A stretch of DNA of 64,000 bases, taken from CAVSUR01 sp963846005. GTDB taxonomy: Bacteria > Actinomycetota > Actinomycetes > Streptosporangiales > Streptosporangiaceae. Where the stretch lies: NCBI GenBank assembly GCA_963846005.1, contig CAWJUH010000003.1, forward strand, positions 1,426,001-1,490,000, in the 5' to 3' direction. The first letter of the stretch is position 1, and every line of letters starts with the position of its first letter. Shown piece by piece: positions 17,635-25,694 of this stretch. The notes under the pieces are model-generated. The model saw only the letters and a program-made list of their open reading frames with translations, made no database searches and was not told where the DNA came from. The position numbers and the translations under genes are program-made.

Positions 17635-17949
17635 TCAGATCCAGCGGCGCCGGGTACGGCCGTAGCGGCGGCCGCGGCCGCGGCCGCGCTCCATCCCGCT
17701 GACCCGCAGCAGGATCAGCAGCACGATCGCGCCGATGATCGACCCGATCAGGCCCGTGGTGTGGAAGGCATGGACCGAGACCGTGTGGTACTCGATGATG
17801 CTCTGCAGGAAGCCTCCGATAAAGGAGCCGACGATCCCCAGCAGGATGGTGCCGAGGATTCCGATGGGGTCCTTGCCAGGGACCAGCAGCCGGGCGATGA
17901 GGCCGGCGATGAGCCCGATGATGATCAGGGCGATGATGAAGGTCAGCAT
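17635..17949 (-). CDS. GlsB/YeaQ/YmgE-type (transglycosylase-associated) small membrane protein
   Basis: 104 residues with three hydrophobic helices: 1-25, 28-52 with the glycine-rich GILGTILLGIVGSFIGGFL, and 63-82. This layout and motif spacing are those of the GlsB/YeaQ/YmgE family, small inner-membrane proteins often linked to stress. The C-terminus is a short Arg-rich tail (GRGRGRRYGRTRRR). An RBS (GGAAAGG) precedes the ATG. It is convergent with tRNA-Gln. The molecular function is unknown. Confidence 0.85.
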   Translation of the reverse strand: MLTFIIALIIIGLIAGLIARLLVPGKDPIGILGTILLGIVGSFIGGFLQSIIEYHTVSVHAFHTTGLIGSIIGAIVLLILLRVSGMERGRGRGRRYGRTRRRWI

Positions 17950-18091
17950 GACCGCTAACTACCTTTCCTGACGTTATTTATGCCACACTCCGCCGTTCTC
18001 TCCGGCCCTTGCGCGAGGGGATCGGGGCCTGCGGCGCCGCCGATGGCGGTCACCTGGACGTTCCCGCCGCCCGGGGCGGACGGCCGCCGGT

Positions 18092-18121
18092 TTGGCGCGC
18101 CGGCCCCGGGTGCGCTAGCCT
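18092..18121 (+). promoter_or_regulatory. promoter of tRNA-Glu
   Basis: TTGGCG (18092-18097), an 18-base spacer and TAGCCT (18116-18121) lie 56 bases upstream of the tRNA 5' end, mirroring the tRNA-Gln promoter. Confidence 0.45.
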
Positions 18122-18177
18122 TGGGCCCGGCTCAGGCGAGCACTCCCGGCCCGACCGGGACCTGCCTGGCTGCACCT

Positions 18178-18250
18178 GGCCCCGTCGTCTAGCGGCCCAG
18201 GACGCCGCCCTCTCAAGGCGGTAGCGCCGGTTCAAATCCGGTCGGGGCTA
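18178..18250 (+). tRNA. tRNA-Glu (anticodon CTC)
   Basis: A 73-base cloverleaf: acceptor GGCCCCG pairs with CGGGGCT (one G-U), the anticodon stem CCGCC/GGCGG encloses loop CTCTCAA with anticodon CTC, and the T loop is TTCAAAT. The D arm GTCTAGCGGCCCAGGAC is typical of tRNA-Glu. CCA is not encoded. Confidence 0.95.
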
Positions 18251-18270
18251 CTTCGGGAAGTAGCAGGTCA

Positions 18271-18304
18271 CAGGCTCGGTTCCCGCTCTAGGGAGCCGAG
18301 CCTG
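18271..18304. terminator. terminator hairpin after tRNA-Glu
   Basis: A 14-base stem, CAGGCTCGGTTCCC with GGGAGCCGAGCCTG (one T-G wobble), and a 6-base loop lie 20 bases after the tRNA. It could also serve the convergent pta gene. Confidence 0.6.
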
Positions 18305-18311
18305 ATCATTT

Positions 18312-18368
18312 GTCATCAGATCGTCATCAGGTTCCGGCTGTCATGCGGCCGTCATCGGGCGTCAGTGG
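18312..18368 (+). repeat. five GTCA(T/G) direct repeats at about one helical turn
   Basis: GTCATCAG, GTCATCAG, GTCATGCG, GTCATCGG and GTCAGTGG begin at 18312, 18323, 18340, 18351 and 18361, spaced 11, 17, 11 and 10 bases apart. They lie in the gap between tRNA-Glu and the 3' end of pta, where no gene start is visible. Confidence 0.5.
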
Positions 18369-18467
18369 GCGGCACGACGCGCCAGGGTTCGCGTTGGTCT
18401 GGCATCGGGGTTCGGGCTGTCCGCCGGGTGGAGCGGTGTCAGGCTAGCGGTGGGCGCTGGCGAACGG

Positions 18468-20600
18468 CTACCCGGCGCGCGACTGGATCGCGGTAAGCGC
18501 CAGCATGTAGACAATGTCGTCCACCAGGGCGCCCCGGCTGAGGTCGTTCACCGGGTTGGTAAGGCCTTGCAGCATCGGGCCGATGCTTACTACTTGTGCG
18601 CTGCGCTGCACGGCTTTGTATGTCGTGTTGCCGGTGTCGAGGTCGGGGAAGACGAAGACGTTGGCGCGTCCGGCCACCGTGCTGCCGGGCCGCTTGCTGT
18701 GCCCTACAGAAGCGATGGCGGCGGCGTCGTACTGCAGCGGGCCGTCGATGGCCAGTTCGGGTTCGCGTTCACGCACGATCCGGGTCGCCTCGGCGACCTT
18801 GTCGACATCGATGCCCACACCGGAGGTGCCGGTGCTGAAGCTGATCATCGCTACTCGGGGCTCGATGCCGAAGGCCCGTGCCGATGCCGCGCTCTGGATG
18901 GCAATGTCGGCCAGGTCTTCCGCGTCGGGCCGGGGGTTTATAGCGCAATCGCCGTAGACGACCACTTCGTCGGGAAGGCACATGAAGAACACCGAGGACA
19001 CCAGGCGGCTGCCTGGCCTGGTGCCCAGGATCTGCAGTGCCGGGCGAACCGTCGCCGCGGTGGTGTGGACCGCGCCTGCGACCATGCCGTCCACCTCGCC
19101 CTGCCGGAGCATCATGGTGCCGACCATGATGGGGTCGGCGAGGTGATCGCGTGCCACTTCCTCGGTCCAGCCGCGGTGCCGGCGCAGCTGGGCCAGCGGT
19201 GCGACGTAGCGCTCGGCGACGGCCTGGGGGTCGGCCACGGCGACGCCGTCGGGCAGTCGCAACCCCAGGCTGCGGGCCAGCCCGGCCACCTGGTCTGGCG
19301 GTCCCAGCAGCACGCTGCGGGCGATGCCTCGCTCGGCGCACGCGACCGCGGCCTGCACGATGCGAGGCTCGGTACCTTCGGGCAGAACGACACACGCATC
19401 GGCGGCGCGGGCACGCTCGACCAGCTGGTAGCGGAAGGCAGCGGGGCTGAGCCGGCGGGACCGGGAGGAGCTGGTCAACGAGTCCAGCCAGGACGCGTCC
19501 AGCGCATCGGCGATGCTGTCTATCACGCCCTCGATCCGTTCCAGGTCGTCGATCGGCAGCCCGGGGTCGAGATCACGCACCCGCGTCGCGGCCTGGTAGC
19601 TGTCGTCGTCCACGACAAGAATGGGCAGGCCGGTAGGGCACGCAGCCTGGGTGAGCTCCCTTACCCGTGGATCCGGTTCGATCCCGGCACTAAGCAGCAG
19701 GGCGGCCAGCTGGGTTCCGCGCAGCGCGGTGAGGCAGGCAGCCATGACCACGTCGTGGCGGTCGCCGGGGACCACGACGAGCCGGCCCCCGGTGAGCACG
19801 CGAAGGCCGCCCGGGAGGCCCTGAGCGAACACCGCTACGTCTTTGATACGCCGGGACAGGTCACCCTCGTTGAGCACCCGCGGGTCCAGCTCGCGGACGA
19901 GGTCGCGTACCCGCAGCCAGGTCAACTCGGGGCGGTGCGGCACAGCGGCGATGAGGTAGAGCCCGCGCTCGGCGAGTGCCTTGGCCAGCTGTGCTTCCGC
20001 AGGCGGATCGTCCGCCGGCATGCCGTTGACCATGCAGCCGACCACGCGTGCGTGCTCACCCGACCAGTACCCGCTCGCCGTGATGGCGAGCGTCTCGGCC
20101 AGGCTCTCCATGCCCGCGGCCGGGACTGACCCGGGCTCCGCCGTGGGGGCTGCCTGGTCCTCGCCGCTCCCGGCGCTTGCCGTCGCCCAGCCGGCGGCAA
20201 GCAGGACGTCGGCGTCGAGCGCTTTGGCCAGCGCCTGGTTGAGCCCGCTCGGGTACAGCTTGGCCACGGCCGGGCTGAGCCCTTCCACGACGACGACATC
20301 GGATCGGTCGTAGACCGGCTGCCAGGCAGCGACGATCTTCTCGAGCACGGCGTCGAGCCCGCCCGATCCGAGCTGCTGCTCCAGGTGGGCGGCGGAGAGC
20401 GGATCGGGAGGGCGCAGCGCAGTTGTGGCCGCGACCAGTGCGATCGAGCGGTCCGGGCCACCGCCGGCCCGGGGCTGACCCACCGGCTTGACGAAGGCGA
20501 CGTTCACGCCCCGCCGGTCGAGGGCCCGCACCAGGCCGAGGCAGGACCTGGCCAGGCTGGCACCGGCGGCGGTGGGCACGACCAGCAAGGTCCGGGCCAT
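18468..20600 (-). CDS. pta: phosphate acetyltransferase (long form)
   Basis: 710 residues, the long-form Pta. An N-terminal P-loop/BioD-like domain (about 1-190) is followed by a DRTGG-type domain (about 210-330) and the C-terminal PTA catalytic domain (about 380-705), with VLPEGTEPRIVQAA, DGMVAGAVHTTAATVRP and SVFFMCLP. It interconverts acetyl-CoA and acetyl-phosphate. AAAGGAGG lies just before the ATG. It follows ackA by 33 bases on the same strand, so ackA-pta is one operon for acetate overflow or scavenging. Confidence 0.95.
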   Translation of the reverse strand: MARTLLVVPTAAGASLARSCLGLVRALDRRGVNVAFVKPVGQPRAGGGPDRSIALVAATTALRPPDPLSAAHLEQQLGSGGLDAVLEKIVAAWQPVYDRSDVVVVEGLSPAVAKLYPSGLNQALAKALDADVLLAAGWATASAGSGEDQAAPTAEPGSVPAAGMESLAETLAITASGYWSGEHARVVGCMVNGMPADDPPAEAQLAKALAERGLYLIAAVPHRPELTWLRVRDLVRELDPRVLNEGDLSRRIKDVAVFAQGLPGGLRVLTGGRLVVVPGDRHDVVMAACLTALRGTQLAALLLSAGIEPDPRVRELTQAACPTGLPILVVDDDSYQAATRVRDLDPGLPIDDLERIEGVIDSIADALDASWLDSLTSSSRSRRLSPAAFRYQLVERARAADACVVLPEGTEPRIVQAAVACAERGIARSVLLGPPDQVAGLARSLGLRLPDGVAVADPQAVAERYVAPLAQLRRHRGWTEEVARDHLADPIMVGTMMLRQGEVDGMVAGAVHTTAATVRPALQILGTRPGSRLVSSVFFMCLPDEVVVYGDCAINPRPDAEDLADIAIQSAASARAFGIEPRVAMISFSTGTSGVGIDVDKVAEATRIVREREPELAIDGPLQYDAAAIASVGHSKRPGSTVAGRANVFVFPDLDTGNTTYKAVQRSAQVVSIGPMLQGLTNPVNDLSRGALVDDIVYMLALTAIQSRAG

Positions 20601-20633
20601 GACGTCCTCCTTTGTCGCGTGGGCGAGAGTTGG

Positions 20634-21896
20634 TCAACCGGCAGCGAGGACGCCGGCGGTATCGCGCGCGATCAGTAGCTCCTCGTCCGTCGGCACGACG
20701 AGCGCCAGGACCGGGCCGGCGAGACTGATGCGCCCCCCGGTTCGCCGGCCGTGGCCGGCATTGGCCTCGGCGTCCTCAACCAGGCCGAGGAAACCCAGCC
20801 GGCCGAGCACCAGGCTGCGAACGACGGCGCTGTTTTCCCCGATGCCGCCGGTGAAGACCAGAGCGTCGAGCCGTTGCAGCCCGACCACCAGCCCGGCGAT
20901 CGCCTTGGACAGCCGGTGCACGAAAACCTCGAGCGCGAGCCGGGCCCGCTCGTTTCCCTCCGCCGCCGCGGAGACGACGGTCCGCATGTCGTTGCCCACG
21001 CCGGACAGTCCCTCAAGCCCGCTGTCGACGTTCAGCGCCTGGGTGAGCTCGTCGACATTCATGCCGGTCCGGCCGGCGAGGTAGGCCAGAAGGCCCGGAT
21101 CGACATCGCCCGAGCGGGTCCCCATCACCAGCCCGTCCAGCGGGGTAAGCCCCATAGTGGTGTCTACTGACACACCGTCGCGCACCGCTGTCGCGCTGCA
21201 CCCGTTGCCGAGGTGGGCGGTGACCAGCCGGAGCTCGCGGGGCGGCCGGCCGAGCATGGCCGCGGCCTGCTCGCTGACGAAGCGATGACTGGTGCCATGG
21301 AACCCGTAACGCCGCACCCCATATCGCGTATACCACTCCTCGGGTACCGCGTAGCGAAAGGCGTGCGGCGGCATCGTCTGGTGGAAGGCGGTGTCGAACA
21401 CGGCGACTTGCGGCAAGTCGGGCAGGACGGCGCTCACGGCCTCGATTCCGGCAAGATTCGCCGGGTTATGGAGCGGTGCCAGGTGACTGAGCGAGCGCAG
21501 CGCCGCTATGACTTCATCGTCTACCCGGATCGAAGAGGTGAACCGCTCTCCGCCGTGCACCACCCGGTGACCGGCCGCGAGCAGATGAGCGCCGCAGTGG
21601 CCGGCCTCGGCCAGGTGATCCAGTACCCGGGCCACCACAGCCTGGTGTGTGCCGCCGGGAAGTCGTTCCTCGACTGCTGCCGCCGGAAGCCACTGGACCC
21701 GCAGCAATGCCTCGGGCGTACTGAGCCGCTCGCCGATACCCTCCATGAGACGCTCGCCACTGCCAGGGAGCAACAGCGCGAACTTGACCGACGAGCTGCC
21801 CGAGTTGAGCACCAGTACCAGGCCGCCAGGCCTGCCAGCAGCATCCTGGCCGGGGCTCGCGGCTGGAGGCGGCAACGTCGCCATCCTGCCGGCCAT
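20634..21896 (-). CDS. ackA: acetate kinase
   Basis: About 420 residues. The ASKHA phosphate-1 motif VLVLNSGSSSVKFAL starts near residue 25. FHGTSHRFVSEQAA, VTAHLGNGCSATAV and FTGGIGENSAVVR complete the acetokinase signatures. It makes acetate and ATP from acetyl-phosphate, or the reverse, with Pta downstream. ATG 21896 is preferred because GGAAGG lies 9 bases upstream. A longer in-frame ATG at 21965 would add 23 residues with no clear RBS. Confidence 0.95.
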   Translation of the reverse strand: MAGRMATLPPPAASPGQDAAGRPGGLVLVLNSGSSSVKFALLLPGSGERLMEGIGERLSTPEALLRVQWLPAAAVEERLPGGTHQAVVARVLDHLAEAGHCGAHLLAAGHRVVHGGERFTSSIRVDDEVIAALRSLSHLAPLHNPANLAGIEAVSAVLPDLPQVAVFDTAFHQTMPPHAFRYAVPEEWYTRYGVRRYGFHGTSHRFVSEQAAAMLGRPPRELRLVTAHLGNGCSATAVRDGVSVDTTMGLTPLDGLVMGTRSGDVDPGLLAYLAGRTGMNVDELTQALNVDSGLEGLSGVGNDMRTVVSAAAEGNERARLALEVFVHRLSKAIAGLVVGLQRLDALVFTGGIGENSAVVRSLVLGRLGFLGLVEDAEANAGHGRRTGGRISLAGPVLALVVPTDEELLIARDTAGVLAAG

Positions 21897-22082
21897 AAAG
21901 ACTGCCTTCCCGTCGATTCGGACGGGTGCTGGGCACCCGCCTTCGCGCGCTTGACTGATTGGCAAGCGAAGCTTCGTTCGGCCGTTCCGAAGTCAGCCCC
22001 GGACGTAGGTGCCCGGCGCCTCCCCGGTAGCCCGCCTGGAATTGCGACGGCGGTGACGGGCGAGGTGGGTCGCGGATTCCCT

Positions 22083-23093
22083 TTACGGCGCCAGGACGAG
22101 ACGCGCCCTGGCCTTGCCCTGCATGACCTCCTGGATTGCCTCGTTGACCGAGCTCAGCTGCCTGGTCTCGTAGATGACCCGGGTCCGGCCTGCGGCGTGC
22201 AGGGTGTAGACGTCCGCCAGGTCCGCGCGGGTGCCGACGATCGACCCGATCACCGACGTGCCGTTGAGCACCGTGTCGAAGACCGGGATGCTGAGCGTCC
22301 CCGCCGCGGGCAGCGCGACCAGCACCAGGCGTCCGCCGCGGCGCAGACCCGCGTAGGCGGTGGCGAATGACTTCTCGTCGACAGCCAGCCCGATCGCTAC
22401 GTCAGCGCCGCCGTGCGCCTGCAGGACCTCGGCGGGGTCCTGCAGGCGCGCGTCGATGACGAAGTCGGCGCCAAGCTCCTTGGCAAGCTGCAGCTTCTCA
22501 TCGGTCACGTCGATCGCCGCCACGGTACCGCCGAAGATCTTCGCGTACTGCACGGCCAGATGCCCGAGCCCGCCGACGCCGGAGATCGCCACCAGGTCAG
22601 TTGGCCGGACGTTGCCGACCTTGACTGCCTTGTAGGTGGTCACGCCCGCACAGCTCAGCGGTGCCGCGTCGAAGGAGCCGACCTCGTCGGGGACCTTCGC
22701 GGCGAACGCTGCCTCGGCGAGGAAGTACTCGGCGTAGCAGCCGTCCACGGAGTAGCCGGAGTTCTGCTGCTGCGGGCACAGCGTCTCCCAGCCGGTGAGG
22801 CAGTGCTTGCAGGTGGCGCACGCGTAACCCAGCCACGGCACGGCCACCCGCTGCCCGAGGTCCAGGCCGCGGACGCCGTCCCCCATGGCGTGAACCGGGC
22901 CTACGCCTTCGTGGCCCGGCACGAACGGCGGGGCTGGCTTGACGGGCCAGTCGCCGTTGGCGGCGTGGATGTCGGTGTGGCACAGGCCAGAGGCCTCCAT
23001 CCTGACGGTGATCTGCCCGGGCCCTGGCTCGGGAATTGGCCTGTCCTCGATGACGAGCGGCTGCCCGAACTCTCGTACGACTGCGGCTTTCAT
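22083..23093 (-). CDS. zinc-dependent alcohol dehydrogenase (AdhP type)
   Basis: 336 residues. Catalytic-zinc ligands lie in GLCHTDIHA and GHEGVG. The four-cysteine structural zinc loop is CATCKHCLTGWETLC, and the NAD-binding GVGGLGHLAVQYAK lies at about residue 170. It is close to AdhP/AdhA ethanol dehydrogenases, which interconvert alcohols and aldehydes with NAD. With aldehyde dehydrogenase, ackA and pta on the same strand, it fits ethanol, acetaldehyde and acetate interconversion. A good RBS (GGAGGAGAC) precedes the ATG. Confidence 0.92.
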   Translation of the reverse strand: MKAAVVREFGQPLVIEDRPIPEPGPGQITVRMEASGLCHTDIHAANGDWPVKPAPPFVPGHEGVGPVHAMGDGVRGLDLGQRVAVPWLGYACATCKHCLTGWETLCPQQQNSGYSVDGCYAEYFLAEAAFAAKVPDEVGSFDAAPLSCAGVTTYKAVKVGNVRPTDLVAISGVGGLGHLAVQYAKIFGGTVAAIDVTDEKLQLAKELGADFVIDARLQDPAEVLQAHGGADVAIGLAVDEKSFATAYAGLRRGGRLVLVALPAAGTLSIPVFDTVLNGTSVIGSIVGTRADLADVYTLHAAGRTRVIYETRQLSSVNEAIQEVMQGKARARLVLAP

Positions 23094-23171
23094 GTCTCCT
23101 CCACTCCTTCTGGTCTGTCAGCACTCCTTCGTCCCGGCGCCAGGCTGACGACCAGCGCGGGTCCGAGGTGG

Positions 23172-23372
23172 TCAGCGCAGCCGGTGCAGGAACGGGTACC
23201 TGGACTCCGCGGGGCTGACCCGCACGCGAGCATCCACGGCGCAGGCCCCATCCGCGCGCGCGACGATAGGGTTGAGGTCCAACTCGGCGACCTCGGGGTG
23301 ATCTTCGGCCAGGCGTGATACCCGCGACACGTCCGACGTCCCCCCGGCCGCCGGGGCGCTTGGCCCGGTCAC
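23172..23372 (-). pseudogene. remnant of an ADP-forming acyl-CoA synthetase (ATP-grasp C-terminus)
   Basis: The 66-codon frame contains VSRLAEDHPEVAELDLNPIVARADG and AVDARVRVSP. This is the characteristic last block of the ATP-grasp domain in NDP-forming acetyl-CoA synthetases, which are normally 700-900 residues long. Nothing recognisable of the rest remains upstream before the cytochrome b gene. It sits between adh and cytochrome b in an acetate-metabolism neighbourhood, which suggests deletion of a once-functional acetyl-CoA synthetase. Confidence 0.6.
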
Positions 23373-23495
23373 GGGGCACCACCGCCCGGGCGAGGATCTC
23401 GGCAGCGCACTGATCCGAGGGGCGGATACGGACCCCTCAACCGCCAGGACCGCCGAACCAGCCTTCCTTGAGGGCCGGCCTCGGCGGAACCCTGG

Positions 23496-25427
23496 TCATG
23501 CCTTCTTAGCGCCATTGGCGGCCTGGCCGGCGGCGACTTCATCCGGGGAGCCAGAACCCTGGCCGGAACCAGAGCCCGGGCCCATGCGGGGGACCGGGCC
23601 CGGCGCTGGGCGGGTCTGGTTGCGCCAGATGAGGCGGTGCACGGGGATGAGGCGGGGGATGTCGCGCAGTCCGGGGATGAAGGGGATGAGCAGCAGGAGA
23701 ATGGTACCCAGCCCGGTCAGGAGGATCGCGATCATGTCCACGTTGGCCGCGGTGGAGAAGCCCGGCACCTGGTACCACAACGTGAAGAGCCACAGCCAGG
23801 GCTGGCCGGGGTAGCTGCCCGGCTCATTCATCACGCCCCACTGTGAACCGGTCAGGTGCAGGGCCGTGGCCTTGTTGGCGAAGTAGGCGCCATCCTCGAT
23901 GAACAGCAGTGGCTTGGTGTAGTTGGTGCCGTAGAACTGCCGCTGGGCGAGCAGGTCGGTGTCCAGGGCGCCGTTGCGAGCCATGGTGAGCTCGCTGGCC
24001 AGCATGGTCGGCACCGGCCCGTCGGCCGCGGCCGGGACGACCGGGATGCCACCCGCGAACTTCACCTTGGTCACCGCGTTCCCGTAGGCATCCGCCCACT
24101 TCAGTTGCTGGGCGGGTGGCGCGGCCCGGTAGACGCTCAGAGCGGTAGCGAGGGCGGGATTGGTCGGCGCGAGCGTCGTCAGCGGCGTGATCACGAAATC
24201 CTGCGCCGCGTTGACCGGCTGGGTCACGCCGAACCAGGTCTGCGGGGTGATCAGCAGATGCTGGACGCTGCCGGACTGATTGTTGTATGGCGGCCCGTAA
24301 GTGGCGGTCTCGCTGGTGCCGTTGAGTTCGCTGGCCGCGGTGGCGAGGAAGTCGGCCGGCGCCACCCTCGCCCAGGTGGCGACGGTGACCGGCGGCAGGT
24401 CGGGGGAGGACAGCAGGCCGGCCAGGCCGAACGTCAGCGCCAGCACCACCACTCCGGCGATGGTGCCCTCCTTGAGGATGTCGTAGCGCCGGGTCGGGCC
24501 TCGCCACGGGGCGGCCGCGGCTGCCGCGACGGCGCGGCGCCGCAGCCGCCCGCGGCCCTTGGCCGCTGCGGCGTCAGTGTCGATCGGGTGCGCGACGCCG
24601 CGGACCCGGACCAGCAGCACGTGCCCGCCGATGATGGCGACCAGCACGATCGGCAGCAGCACGATGTGCCACATCAGCATCTGGCCGAAGTTCATCACAT
24701 TGAAGAACGAGCCCACCCCGACGGTGTTGAACGCATCCTTGCCGCTGGTGGAGATCCACTGCGAGTCGAAGTTCGACTGTGACACGTAGCCGGTGAAGCA
24801 CTCCACGATCGAGAACACGAACGCGACCACGCCGGTGATCCAGGTCATTGCCCGGCGGCCGCGCCAGGCGGCCATCCAGAACTTGCCCCACAGGTGGATG
24901 ACGATCAGGGCCATGAACAGCTCGACGCTCCACAGGTGCAGGCTGTTGAAGAAGTGCCCGACAGAGTTGTAGTGCCACCAGTCAGAGCCGCCGAGGGCCA
25001 GGGCGAACCCGGACACGATCGCCACTGCGAAGGCGGCCAGCGAGCCGACGCCGAATACGTAGATCCAGGACGCCACGTAGGCCGGCTGCCGGTCCGGCAG
25101 CAGCTTGCCCGGCGGCAGCGCTTTGACCGCACGGCGGCGCACCCGGGCAGTCCACATCCCGGCGGTGTCATCATCAGCCGGATCACTCACCGGGGCCGTG
25201 CCGTTGCCCGTACCCCCGCCGGTGGCCGGATCGGTCACTGGGGCGAGTTCTTCGCTGTGTCCCCGGGGGAATGGCAGCAGCAAGGCGGCCCCGAAGATGA
25301 CGACCATCACGGCGATCAGCGCCAGATTCGCCACCGTCACGTCGAAGATCGACCAGTGCAGGAGAGTGCTCGGCTGATTTATGTTGATCGCCAGAGCCGG
25401 GAAGGGCTGATGGCCGGATGCTGTCAT
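23496..25427 (-). CDS. cytochrome b-type membrane protein (QcrB/PetB-like), orphan
   Basis: 643 residues. An N-terminal membrane helix (about 30-52) is followed by a 60-residue linker. The four-helix cytochrome b core (about 115-275) has paired haem ligands: His in SLHLWSVELF and VIHLWGKFW, and His in LMWHIVLL and IIGGHVLL. A further helix (about 325) precedes a roughly 200-residue non-membrane region, and two helices plus a Gly/Ser tail follow. It probably passes electrons in the membrane. No Rieske protein or cytochrome c gene is adjacent, so this is not a standard bc1 operon. It lies between alcohol and aldehyde dehydrogenases, which hints at a link to their redox balance. Confidence 0.75.
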   Translation of the reverse strand: MTASGHQPFPALAININQPSTLLHWSIFDVTVANLALIAVMVVIFGAALLLPFPRGHSEELAPVTDPATGGGTGNGTAPVSDPADDDTAGMWTARVRRRAVKALPPGKLLPDRQPAYVASWIYVFGVGSLAAFAVAIVSGFALALGGSDWWHYNSVGHFFNSLHLWSVELFMALIVIHLWGKFWMAAWRGRRAMTWITGVVAFVFSIVECFTGYVSQSNFDSQWISTSGKDAFNTVGVGSFFNVMNFGQMLMWHIVLLPIVLVAIIGGHVLLVRVRGVAHPIDTDAAAAKGRGRLRRRAVAAAAAAPWRGPTRRYDILKEGTIAGVVVLALTFGLAGLLSSPDLPPVTVATWARVAPADFLATAASELNGTSETATYGPPYNNQSGSVQHLLITPQTWFGVTQPVNAAQDFVITPLTTLAPTNPALATALSVYRAAPPAQQLKWADAYGNAVTKVKFAGGIPVVPAAADGPVPTMLASELTMARNGALDTDLLAQRQFYGTNYTKPLLFIEDGAYFANKATALHLTGSQWGVMNEPGSYPGQPWLWLFTLWYQVPGFSTAANVDMIAILLTGLGTILLLLIPFIPGLRDIPRLIPVHRLIWRNQTRPAPGPVPRMGPGSGSGQGSGSPDEVAAGQAANGAKKA

Positions 25428-25612
25428 GTGCCACCTCGGCGCCTACGCGTAAACGAAGCCACCAAGGTCCAGAGCAGCTGGGCTCTTTTTCGGATACACG
25501 CGGGCGGAACCACCGCGAGCTTCCAGTTCTGCACGTTACGCCTGATTAACCGCAGCTACAAGCCGCCTGGTGCCCGGGGCATGCGGATCACGATTGTTCC
25601 CGGGCAGTAGCC

Positions 25613-25640
25613 GGGGGCCGGACCTGCGGGTCCGGCCCCC
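25613..25640. terminator. terminator hairpin downstream of aldehyde dehydrogenase
   Basis: A perfect 12-base stem, GGGGGCCGGACC with GGTCCGGCCCCC, and the loop TGCG lie 46 bases beyond the stop of the leftward aldehyde dehydrogenase gene. It separates that gene from cytochrome b. Confidence 0.65.
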
Positions 25641-25652
25641 GCGCTGCGGTTG

Positions 25653-25694
25653 CTGGGTTACAGCTGTTGGGTTACAGCTGCTGGGTTACAGCTG
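25653..25694. repeat. 14-base tandem repeat (3 copies) containing the aldehyde dehydrogenase stop codon
   Basis: Three head-to-tail copies of (C/T)TGGGTTACAGCTG start at 25653, 25667 and 25681. On the minus strand each copy carries TAA. The third (25686-25688) is the real stop, and the others fall in the two remaining reading frames. Confidence 0.8.

Noticed and set aside
17635..18250. The two tRNA genes as one transcript
   Set aside because: A strong hairpin follows tRNA-Gln, a minus-strand gene lies between, and tRNA-Glu has its own promoter-like sequence.
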